Shown here: positions 8,888 through 17,150 of the stretch, piece by piece | Numbering within the stretch: position 1 is the first letter of the stretch | How the letters are laid out: each line of letters begins with the position of its first letter | From: Salinimicrobium marinum | GTDB lineage: Bacteria > Bacteroidota > Bacteroidia > Flavobacteriales > Flavobacteriaceae | Assembly: GCF_014651535.1 (NCBI RefSeq) | Contig: NZ_BMXB01000001.1 | Span: 805,470-869,469, forward strand | Length of the DNA stretch: 64,000 nt | Direction: 5' to 3' | Made by a program: the position numbers and the translations under genes | The notes under the pieces: model-generated | Told to the model about the DNA's origin: nothing | The model's input: the letters and a program-made list of their open reading frames with translations, nothing else | Databases searched by the model: none

Positions 8888-10345
8888 CTAATCCTCCCGG
8901 TTAACTATTGCCTTCAAAAGATTTGGATAAAGCACTTCCCCGGTTTCCCTGTCAAAAATGGCAAAACCATGAGCGTCTTCATCACCGTTATCCCAATAAA
9001 AAGGAACTAGTCCATGTTCTATGGCAGATTCAGTGACATACTCCATGTAATATTGACGGTATTCTTCATGTCCATCTACGCTTGGCCTTGCAATTGCGCC
9101 GTACTCGCCAAGAATCACGCCTACTCCATTATCAATGAATTCGGTTTTCATCCGGTCGAACTGATTATCGACGTAAGATTCATTTGCCCAGTCTTCAGAT
9201 TCCAGTGCATCATCTCCCCATTGATAAACATTGCTCTCTTCGTTTAATGTGAAATTAAAAGGATCGTAATAATGAACTTCCATCATTAGCCGCTCATTCA
9301 CAATATCTTCAGGAATTTCAGCAAAATTTAGAGTGTGGTCAATATTGGTATTGAATCCCTGTGCCACTAGATGGCGATAATGATTTCTTCCTCCTGTAGC
9401 CCTTACAGCATCCACGAAGGTTTGGTTGAATCCATTTTGTACAGTATAGTATTCCTCAGTAGGCGTTCCATAATCACCTTCTACCATTACTTCGTTGGTA
9501 CCTGCAAAAAGGAGGCGGTCGTCATAATCTCGGAAGTTTATGGCAATTTGTTGCCACATGATTTCCAATCGATTATTTACATATTCTTCATCATCATAGG
9601 TGGGCTGCATCCAGCCATTATCCCAATGGATGTTGATGATGGCATACATATTATTGTCAAGTACCAGATTCACAACTTCCTCTACACGGTTCATCCATTC
9701 TTCTGTAATGACAAAGTTCTCTTCATCTGAAAATTTGCTCCATGCAACAGGAATTCGTACTGCATTGAATCCGGCATCCTTTACAGATTGTATTAATTGC
9801 TCATTCACTCTTGGATTTCCCCATGCGGTTTCGCCACCTATGGCATCAAGAGAGTTTCCTAAGTTCCAGCCTATTTCCATTTCATTGGCAAGTTCAACGC
9901 TCGTAAGATCACGCATGCCAGTTTCATCGGGTTCGATGGTAGCTTCAGGAGTTTCGGCTGGCGGAGCTTCGGCAGCGGCTTGAGTTACTGTGATTTCCTG
10001 CGTATCATTTTCAGCAGAAACAGTTAGGGTTGCAGTTCTTTCTTCGGTAGCTTCATTAGCTTCTGCGGTAACCACCACATCACTTGTTTCCAGCCCTGAT
10101 TCCGCAGATAAAGAAATCCAGTCTGCACCACCGGAAATGTTCCATTCTGCTCCACTGGTTATTTCAAATGTACTTTCACCTCCTGCCGCTTCAAAATCAA
10201 TGGTAGTAGGAGTGACACTAAATTCAATTGGATCGGGTGGGGCAACGGTTCTTGATGCATCATCATCTTCTGTGCACGATACAAAACCAATACTCGTGAA
10301 GAGCATTAACAGAATCCTAAAGACACTAAATGCTAGTTTTTTCAT
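8888..10345 (-). CDS. GH5 (GH5_4-like) endo-xyloglucanase lipoprotein with BACON domain
   Basis: A 485-residue lipoprotein. Lipobox FVSC gives Cys24, followed by EDDD, an acidic stretch like the surface-export signals of Bacteroidota lipoproteins. Residues about 42-125 form a BACON domain, then a Pro/Glu-rich linker to about 143. The GH5 barrel follows with EIGWNLGNSLDAIGG, the acid/base Glu285 (AGTNEV) and nucleophile Glu414 (ILGEYGA). The order BACON plus GH5 is that of BoGH5A of the Bacteroides ovatus xyloglucan locus. Expected role: cleavage of the beta-1,4-glucan backbone of xyloglucan at the cell surface. Endoglucanase activity on other beta-glucans is possible. Confidence 0.88.
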   Translation of the reverse strand: MKKLAFSVFRILLMLFTSIGFVSCTEDDDASRTVAPPDPIEFSVTPTTIDFEAAGGESTFEITSGAEWNISGGADWISLSAESGLETSDVVVTAEANEATEERTATLTVSAENDTQEITVTQAAAEAPPAETPEATIEPDETGMRDLTSVELANEMEIGWNLGNSLDAIGGETAWGNPRVNEQLIQSVKDAGFNAVRIPVAWSKFSDEENFVITEEWMNRVEEVVNLVLDNNMYAIINIHWDNGWMQPTYDDEEYVNNRLEIMWQQIAINFRDYDDRLLFAGTNEVMVEGDYGTPTEEYYTVQNGFNQTFVDAVRATGGRNHYRHLVAQGFNTNIDHTLNFAEIPEDIVNERLMMEVHYYDPFNFTLNEESNVYQWGDDALESEDWANESYVDNQFDRMKTEFIDNGVGVILGEYGAIARPSVDGHEEYRQYYMEYVTESAIEHGLVPFYWDNGDEDAHGFAIFDRETGEVLYPNLLKAIVNRED

Positions 10346-10370
10346 CTCGGTTGTTTTTTGGTTAATATTT

Positions 10371-12608
10371 TTATTTGATTTTAATATGTATTTCCTCCAG
10401 AATATTTCTTGAAGAATTCCCTATTTTAAAGGTATAGGTGCCTGGTTCCACAGACCAGGATTTGTTTTTCGCGTTGTAGTATGCCAGTTCCTTTACCGGA
10501 ATTTCTATGGAAACTGTTTCTGAACTTCCTGCTTCAACAGTTACTTTTTTGAATCCTTTCAGCTCCTGGGCGGCACGTTCTATTTGAGAATCAGACTTCG
10601 ACATATATACCTGTACCACTTCTTTTCCATCTACTTCACCGGTATTTTCCACCTCAATCTCAAGGGTGATCGTGTCATTTTCTGTATAGGTTTCTTCCTT
10701 ATTTACTTTTGGACTTTTGAAGTCAAAAGAGGTATAGGAAAGTCCGTAGCCAAAAGGATACATTGGCTCTATATTTTTGGTGTCGAACCAACGGTAGCCC
10801 ACAAGAATACCTTCTTCATACGTGACAGATTCGTCTCCCGGAAAGCTGTTTGTGGCATGAGCGGGAGAATCCTCAAGACGTAAAGGCATAGTCCATGGAA
10901 GTTTTCCGGAAGGATTAATTTCTCCTAAAAGCACATCCACCAGGGCATTTCCTCCTTCCGAACCGTTGAACCAGCTCCATACAAGGGTAGAAGCATTTTT
11001 CTCTACCTTCTGAAGATCAAAAGGTGCACCGGCAATCATTACAATAATGGTATTTGGATTGGCTTCTTTTACACGGTCAATCAATTCTTCCTGCCCAAAC
11101 GGAAGCTGAATGTCTCTTCTATCTGCAGCCTCCGATTCGTAATCTCTGTTGGATCCGGCAAAAATGATCGCCACATCTGAACTTTTTGCAGCTTCTACTG
11201 CTTCCTGAACCATGTTTTCATCTAGTTCGTCAATGGTCGCCCTGCCATAATTTTGATTTTGATCGTTTGCAGGAACATAATTTTCCTCATAACCTTTTGC
11301 GTAATTAATACTAACCGACTCCGGAAGCTTGTTTTTCAAAGCATCCAGCGGAGTGATTTCATCGCGGGTTTTTACTCCGGCACCAAATCCACCCTGAGCG
11401 TATGTCCTGGTGGCGTTGTTCCCAATCACGGCAATACTGTTGATTTCTTCAGCATTTACCGGAAGTAAATTTTTCTCATTTTTCAGCAGTACTACAGATT
11501 CTGAAGCTATGTTGTAGGCGTCCTGAAGATGAGCTTCGGTATTTCTGCTTCCTTTGGCGCGACCTGTAGAATCAATGCTTTTGATGTTGTACATTACCCT
11601 AAGTACGCGGCGTACATGTTTATTTACTTCTTCTTCCGAAAGTTTTCCTGCCTGCACAGAATCGATTAGAGGCTGTGCGAAATAATACTCATCAAAAGGA
11701 GCATTGGTACCCATCTCTACATCGGCTCCCGCTTTCAATGCTTTGACGGTGCTGTGGATGGCATCCCAGTCGGAGATGACAATACCTTTAAAGCCCCATT
11801 CATCTCTGAGAACATTCTGCAGCATATATTCGTTCTCGTTGAGATAATCTCCACGTAGTTTATTGTACGCTCCCATTACACTGTAGGCGTGACCTTGTGT
11901 AATGGCAGCTTCAAAAGCCGGAAGATAAATCTCCCGCAGGGTTCTCTCATCCAGAAGTACATCTACCGTTCCTCGATTTGTTTCCTGATTATTGACGGCG
12001 TAATGCTTTATACAGGCAGCGACATCATTTTCCTGTACCCCAACAATATAAGGTACAGTGATCATTTTGTTTAAAAACGGGTCTTCAGAAAAGTATTCAT
12101 AGGTACGACCTCCCAGCGGAGTCCGGATGATGTTGAAGGCAGGAGCCAAAAGCACGTCCTTATTCCTGTCGCGGGCTTCTGCGCCCATCACATTCCCGAA
12201 GGTATATGCTAAATCAGGGTTCCATGTGGCGGATAGTCCACCACCGGCAGGCAGAAAAGTAGCGTAATCATTCTCCCAGCCTGCATTTGCCCAGGAATCC
12301 CTGGAAATTTCTTCGCGGACGCCCAGAGGGCCATCGGCCATGGTTAATTCCGGAATTCCCAGTCGTGGTACACCCGAAGTGGCAAACATACTGGTCCCAT
12401 GAAGCATTCCGGATTTTTCTTCGAGAGTCAGTTGTGCGATAAGGCTGTCAATTTTCTCTTCGTATTCCATACTCAGCGGTTCACCTTCAAAAATTTCCTC
12501 TTTTGATGTTCTGGCTGAATCTCTGTTTTCGCTTTGAGCATTTCCTTCACAGCCAACAATGGCAAAGAGGCCGAGGATACTCAAAAAAGGTATTATTTTA
12601 GTTTTCAT
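10371..12608 (-). CDS. GH3 beta-glucosidase lipoprotein
   Basis: A 745-residue GH3 enzyme with lipobox AIVGC (Cys20). The N-terminal barrel carries KHYAVNNQE and nucleophile Asp280 (VISDWDA). The second alpha/beta sandwich domain (about 370-580) and a fibronectin-III-like C-terminal domain (about 630-740) complete the usual three-domain architecture. It probably trims glucose from the non-reducing ends of cello-oligosaccharides freed of side chains. It lies 25 bp before GH5 and 73 bp after GH97. Absence of strong surface-export acidity after Cys20 (CEGNAQ) suggests a periplasm-facing anchor, but this is weak evidence. Confidence 0.9.
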   Translation of the reverse strand: MKTKIIPFLSILGLFAIVGCEGNAQSENRDSARTSKEEIFEGEPLSMEYEEKIDSLIAQLTLEEKSGMLHGTSMFATSGVPRLGIPELTMADGPLGVREEISRDSWANAGWENDYATFLPAGGGLSATWNPDLAYTFGNVMGAEARDRNKDVLLAPAFNIIRTPLGGRTYEYFSEDPFLNKMITVPYIVGVQENDVAACIKHYAVNNQETNRGTVDVLLDERTLREIYLPAFEAAITQGHAYSVMGAYNKLRGDYLNENEYMLQNVLRDEWGFKGIVISDWDAIHSTVKALKAGADVEMGTNAPFDEYYFAQPLIDSVQAGKLSEEEVNKHVRRVLRVMYNIKSIDSTGRAKGSRNTEAHLQDAYNIASESVVLLKNEKNLLPVNAEEINSIAVIGNNATRTYAQGGFGAGVKTRDEITPLDALKNKLPESVSINYAKGYEENYVPANDQNQNYGRATIDELDENMVQEAVEAAKSSDVAIIFAGSNRDYESEAADRRDIQLPFGQEELIDRVKEANPNTIIVMIAGAPFDLQKVEKNASTLVWSWFNGSEGGNALVDVLLGEINPSGKLPWTMPLRLEDSPAHATNSFPGDESVTYEEGILVGYRWFDTKNIEPMYPFGYGLSYTSFDFKSPKVNKEETYTENDTITLEIEVENTGEVDGKEVVQVYMSKSDSQIERAAQELKGFKKVTVEAGSSETVSIEIPVKELAYYNAKNKSWSVEPGTYTFKIGNSSRNILEEIHIKIK

Positions 12609-12681
12609 TCAATTGGAATTTATAATGCAAGCCTAATGATTCAGTTTACAGAAAATTTTATTTCCTTTAGGATCTTCTTTT

Positions 12682-14688
12682 TTATAGTTTTTTAAATCGT
12701 ATTGCCGTTCCTCCACTTGCACCCAGCTCGAGTGTAAGCTTGTCTTCGGCTGTTACTTCTTTGTTGGTGATTTTTACTTCTAAAGGATTATTTTGATATC
12801 CTGTTCCTTCAGCATCTGCATACATCTGGGCTTCGTAAGTTGCTCCTTCATCAAGGAAGGAAAGGGAAATTTCCAGATCACGTTCATTTTCATCTGTAAT
12901 GCTTCCCAGATACCAATCATCACTGTCTATATCTTTTCTTACGGTGGTAATATAATCTCCTATTTCTCCGTTCAGCACTTTAGTGTCTTCCCAGTCCATT
13001 GGTACATCTTTCAAAAACTGAAATTCCGGTTTGTCCACGTAGTTTTCCGGTAGGTCGGCCAACATTTGAATGGGTGAATATACAGTTACCAATAAAGCAA
13101 GTTGTTTGGCTGCAGTGGAATGAACCCTTCTGCCGGGATATCCCTGGCTGACTTCTACATCAAGAATTCCTGCGGTAAAATCCATAGGGCCTGCAAGGAA
13201 GCGTGTGAAGGGGAGGATGGTCACGTGATCTGGTGGGTTACCATCGCTCCAGGCATTATATTCAATTCCGCGGGCACCCTCGCGGGCCAGCATATTAGGA
13301 TAGGTACGTCTTTCTCCGGTGTCTTTTATAGGCTCATGGTAAAGGACGGTCAAATTATAATCGGCTGCTTTTTCCAGAACATATCTAAAGTAATTGACTC
13401 CGAATTGACCGTGGTGCCATTCTTCCATGTTCAACATAGAGCCAACATGTCCGATTTTTACATCACGGATGCCCATTTCTCTATATAGGGCAAAAGCACT
13501 GTCAATCTGTTTCAGGTAATTGTCGATGTTCGAGCCCGTTTCGTGGTAGCCTATGATTTGCACTCCGTTTTCAGCAGCATAATCGGTTACTTCTTTAAGA
13601 TCAAAATCATCTGTGGACTCTGTGAAACTGAACTGGTGCAGGGCATTTTCATACCATGAAGGAGTCCAGCCCTTATTCCATCCCTCAATTAGCAGGTGGT
13701 CAATTTCCAATTGATTGGCATAATCTATATGTTCTTTTGCATTTTTGGTAGAAGCCCCATGATTTTCACCTTCCCAGAAAGTGTATTTACCAATGTGCAT
13801 TCCCCACCAAATTCCAATGTACTTTACAGGCTCTATCCAGCTGGTGTCTTCAATCTTGTTAGGTTCGTTCAGGTTTAGGATTAGGTAGGAAGTAATAAGG
13901 TCTGTTGGTTCTTCCCCGATTTGAATTGTTCTCCACGGGGTAGTAAATGATCCGGTGGTACGTACTTTCACTCCGTCTGCCCAGGGAACTAAATTTGCTT
14001 TAAGCTCAGTTCCTGAAGTCATTTCCAGGGTCATGCTGGCAAAATCTGTCAGGTTTGCTTCGTGAAAACTTATTGCCAGTCCGCTTTCACTTTCTATGGT
14101 TAACGGAGTGTGCACCGTATCTAACTTACTTACAGGAGTGGCTTCGAAAAGATTTTCATAGCGCTGCTCGTGATAAGCAGGGATCCACCAGGCTTTACCA
14201 TCATCTTTTAATCTGAAAGTGGTAAGCTCATCCATTATGAAAATACTGTCGTTGATTCCCTGCTCCGGAAAAACATATCTGAAAGCCACTCCATCATCAA
14301 AAGCCCGAAATTGAACCTGAAGTTTTCGCTGTTTTTCGTTTTTCTCCTGAAGGTTTACAACCAGCTCATTATAATGGTTTCTGATGTTCCTTTTTTCACC
14401 CCAAACCTGCTCCCAGGTTTCATCAAAAGAAGATTCCTCTACAGAAGTAATTTCGAAGTTTTTACTCAGGGAATCATTATTCCTGAGAACAAAACCCATT
14501 TCTGAAGGAGAAATAATTTCAGTATCCCCGTGTGAAACAGAATATTCGGGGCTGTCATTAGTAAGTTCAAACATTATTTTATTCTGTCCATCGGGCGATG
14601 AAAGTTCGTGTACATTCGTTTCTTCCTGTTGTCCACAAGAGATCAACGAGATGAAAAGTGCGGGGAGTATGCTTAATCTTTTTATCAT
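12682..14688 (-). CDS. GH97 glycoside hydrolase, inverting alpha-glucosidase type, lipoprotein
   Basis: The upstream in-frame GTG at 14754 would overlap the GH31 gene and lacks a signal; the ATG at 14688 gives a 668-residue protein with a clean lipoprotein signal (SLISC, Cys18), so I use it. The family is GH97. The glutamates of the inverting SusB type are visible: IIGYHETG, YHEPIKDTG and ARGIEYNAW correspond to SusB Glu439, Glu508 and Glu532. The position where retaining GH97 alpha-galactosidases carry an aspartate nucleophile reads KIGHVGS, as in SusB. This predicts an inverting alpha-glucosidase-like activity, which is not an obvious need for xyloglucan. Confidence 0.87.
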   Translation of the reverse strand: MIKRLSILPALFISLISCGQQEETNVHELSSPDGQNKIMFELTNDSPEYSVSHGDTEIISPSEMGFVLRNNDSLSKNFEITSVEESSFDETWEQVWGEKRNIRNHYNELVVNLQEKNEKQRKLQVQFRAFDDGVAFRYVFPEQGINDSIFIMDELTTFRLKDDGKAWWIPAYHEQRYENLFEATPVSKLDTVHTPLTIESESGLAISFHEANLTDFASMTLEMTSGTELKANLVPWADGVKVRTTGSFTTPWRTIQIGEEPTDLITSYLILNLNEPNKIEDTSWIEPVKYIGIWWGMHIGKYTFWEGENHGASTKNAKEHIDYANQLEIDHLLIEGWNKGWTPSWYENALHQFSFTESTDDFDLKEVTDYAAENGVQIIGYHETGSNIDNYLKQIDSAFALYREMGIRDVKIGHVGSMLNMEEWHHGQFGVNYFRYVLEKAADYNLTVLYHEPIKDTGERRTYPNMLAREGARGIEYNAWSDGNPPDHVTILPFTRFLAGPMDFTAGILDVEVSQGYPGRRVHSTAAKQLALLVTVYSPIQMLADLPENYVDKPEFQFLKDVPMDWEDTKVLNGEIGDYITTVRKDIDSDDWYLGSITDENERDLEISLSFLDEGATYEAQMYADAEGTGYQNNPLEVKITNKEVTAEDKLTLELGASGGTAIRFKKL

Positions 14689-14716
14689 TTTTTTATTACT
14701 TAGCTGTATATGAAAT

Positions 14717-17146
14717 TTATTTCTGCCATTGGGTTCTGAAAGTGGTTTTTCCACTCAAAGGATTCTCTGTAACTTCAAAATTGTTTACTCTTTTTGAAAC
14801 TGTTATGGTTTGTACGGCGTCACCTTCAGGAAGGAATATTTCACCTGAAGCAGAATTAGTGCCTTCCGCAGCAAAAACTCTTAAATCAAGGTTTGTCCAA
14901 TCCATCGCCTGGGTGGACTGTGCTAACTTAATATGTGGAATTACAGTTCCGTCTTTTACCAGAACAATAATTGGAATATCACCTGCTTCAATCGTATGCC
15001 ATCCGGTTTCATAAACTTTGTTTGTCTGATAGTCGATCCATTTTCCTTCCGGAAGATAAACCTGTCTTCCTGAAACTTCTTCAAATAGCGGCGCAACAAG
15101 CATGCTGGATCCAAAGAGATATTGATCATCCACTAACCAGGAACCTGCATCGTCTGGATATTCCACAAACAAAGCACGCATCATCGGAAGCCCTTTTTCA
15201 GAACTCTCTTTTGCCTGGGCGTAGATGTACGGCATCAGTTCGTAACGCATATTATCGGCTTTTCTAAAGGCTTGTAAAAAGCTTTCATTGTACAGCCATG
15301 GCTCTGTTGGTGGTTCGCCGTGGCTTCTTACGTGCGAAGACAACATTCCAAAGGGCGTCCATCTTCTGTAAAGGTCTTCGGGAGCGGCAGTTACGAATCC
15401 GCCAACATCATGGCTCCAGAAACTGAATCCGCTAAGACCAATTGATAGTCCGCCGCGCAAAGTGGCTGACATGGCAGTGTTTGTGGTGGCGGCGTCACCG
15501 CCCCAATGTAAAGGATATCGCTGACTTCCAGCCCATGTACTTCTTGCCCAGATCAGGGAGTAGCCTTTTTCTTCTTTTGTCAATTCGGCGACCGCTTTGT
15601 TGTAACGAAGCGGATATAAATTGTGCTCATAAAATCCGGTTCTGCCGGAATGGTAAATTCCGTTTGAAGGTGCCGCTTCCCCAAAGTCCACTTTAAAAAC
15701 GCCCACTCCCTGATCGAACAGGTGGCGGAGTTTTCCCTGATACCATTCCACTGCTTTAGGATTAGAAAAGTCGAGCACAGCATCCTCGTAAGGAATATTT
15801 CCTTTTCGGTCTTTTACAGCAAGCTCATTTTCAACAATTTCATCAAAAAGAGTGTTTTTTGGAGTGAAGTAGGGGAGTTGCCATAAAGAAACATGGAAGC
15901 CGTCTTCTCTCATATCTGCCATCATATCTACAGGATCATCAAATCGATCTGCCGCAAACTCATAGTTGTTGCGCCAGTCCACATCAAACCAGCCGGTATC
16001 GAAATGGATCACATCGCTTGGGATCTTATGCTTTCTAAGGTTGCTGGCTATTTCCCGGCCTTCCTCTTCAGAAAAGTAAGTGATTCTGCTCATCCAGAAT
16101 CCGAAAGACCAAAGCGGGGGCATTTCAGTTTTACCCGTTAGGTCTGTGTACTCATCCAGAATATCTTTAGGTTCACCAAGGAAGAAGAAAAGATCGGCAA
16201 CATCATCCCCAATCATCATGTTGTTGGCAGCATTAAAATATTTTCCGAAGTCGACTGTAATAGGAGAAGAGGTATGCATAAATACTCCATATCCACGGCT
16301 GCTCATGTAAAATGGAATTGGTTTATACATGGTCTCGTTTTGTACTCCGTTGGCATCATCAACCCAAAGAACCACTTTTTGTCCGCGTTTGTTGAATTGG
16401 GTAAAAGATTCTCCTAGTCCGAAGATCTTTTCGCCGGGTTCCATGCTTAAAACTGCTGCCATACTCCGAGAATAATCGCTGTTTCTTCTCACGTATGAAA
16501 ATGGTAAAACAGGAGTATACGTATTTTGTAAGTCTGTTTTATGAAGTGTACTGGTCAATAATTTACCATTTTTGTCATAGAGTTTTACATGCCATGGCTG
16601 AGTAAGGATTTCCACCTTTCCATGTTCGCCGATATATTGGTGGCCGCCTTCTATTTTTGAGTAAGTCCATGCTTCGGGATTGCTTGGAGCTGTACCATTG
16701 ATTAACATCAGGGATTCTTCCTGGTTGTGGAATTGCGGCCCCGAAGCCATTTTAATTCTGATAGTACGATCTGAAACAAACTGTATTTTAAATGGCAATT
16801 CTGGTGAGGCTTCATATTCCGTAGCGGGAAATTCATTTGCTGCAACCGTGTCCGGCTTCATCAGCATGTTGTTGAATGCCTGGCTTGTTTGATAGGTATG
16901 CCGTTTATATTTTACTGTTCCTTCTCCAGCTTCAGGATTAAAGGATACCAGTTCATCGGCAAAATAGAAGGTATTTGAGTAATCCTCGAAATCTTTGCTG
17001 ACATCTATCGGTTCGTTAAGGACGTTTGCATTTTGAATCTGTGCACCAGCCTGTAAAATTCCGACGGTTAGACAAATCAGCCCGAGGGATATTTTACCTT
17101 TCCATGCGTTTTTCATAATTGCTGTTTTGGTAGTTTTATTTCTCAT
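14717..17146 (-). CDS. GH31 alpha-xylosidase, secreted
   Basis: The first in-frame start (17158) is a TTG inside the GH2 gene; the ATG at 17146, 4 bp after the GH2 stop, gives 809 residues with a signal peptide ending near LQAGAQ. A further ATG at 17116 is also possible. The catalytic nucleophile Asp487 lies in FKVDFGEAAP, the KxDFGE form that marks YicI-type alpha-xylosidases rather than alpha-glucosidases. The acid/base Asp551 is in HWGGDAATT, 64 residues on, close to the YicI spacing (416/482). It should remove xylose from the non-reducing end of xyloglucan oligosaccharides in the periplasm. Confidence 0.92.
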   Translation of the reverse strand: MRNKTTKTAIMKNAWKGKISLGLICLTVGILQAGAQIQNANVLNEPIDVSKDFEDYSNTFYFADELVSFNPEAGEGTVKYKRHTYQTSQAFNNMLMKPDTVAANEFPATEYEASPELPFKIQFVSDRTIRIKMASGPQFHNQEESLMLINGTAPSNPEAWTYSKIEGGHQYIGEHGKVEILTQPWHVKLYDKNGKLLTSTLHKTDLQNTYTPVLPFSYVRRNSDYSRSMAAVLSMEPGEKIFGLGESFTQFNKRGQKVVLWVDDANGVQNETMYKPIPFYMSSRGYGVFMHTSSPITVDFGKYFNAANNMMIGDDVADLFFFLGEPKDILDEYTDLTGKTEMPPLWSFGFWMSRITYFSEEEGREIASNLRKHKIPSDVIHFDTGWFDVDWRNNYEFAADRFDDPVDMMADMREDGFHVSLWQLPYFTPKNTLFDEIVENELAVKDRKGNIPYEDAVLDFSNPKAVEWYQGKLRHLFDQGVGVFKVDFGEAAPSNGIYHSGRTGFYEHNLYPLRYNKAVAELTKEEKGYSLIWARSTWAGSQRYPLHWGGDAATTNTAMSATLRGGLSIGLSGFSFWSHDVGGFVTAAPEDLYRRWTPFGMLSSHVRSHGEPPTEPWLYNESFLQAFRKADNMRYELMPYIYAQAKESSEKGLPMMRALFVEYPDDAGSWLVDDQYLFGSSMLVAPLFEEVSGRQVYLPEGKWIDYQTNKVYETGWHTIEAGDIPIIVLVKDGTVIPHIKLAQSTQAMDWTNLDLRVFAAEGTNSASGEIFLPEGDAVQTITVSKRVNNFEVTENPLSGKTTFRTQWQK

Positions 17147-17150
17147 AGTC

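Noticed and set aside
14689-14754. Longer GH97 start at 14754
   Set aside because: The codon is GTG, lies inside the GH31 gene and puts 22 polar residues before a perfect lipoprotein signal.
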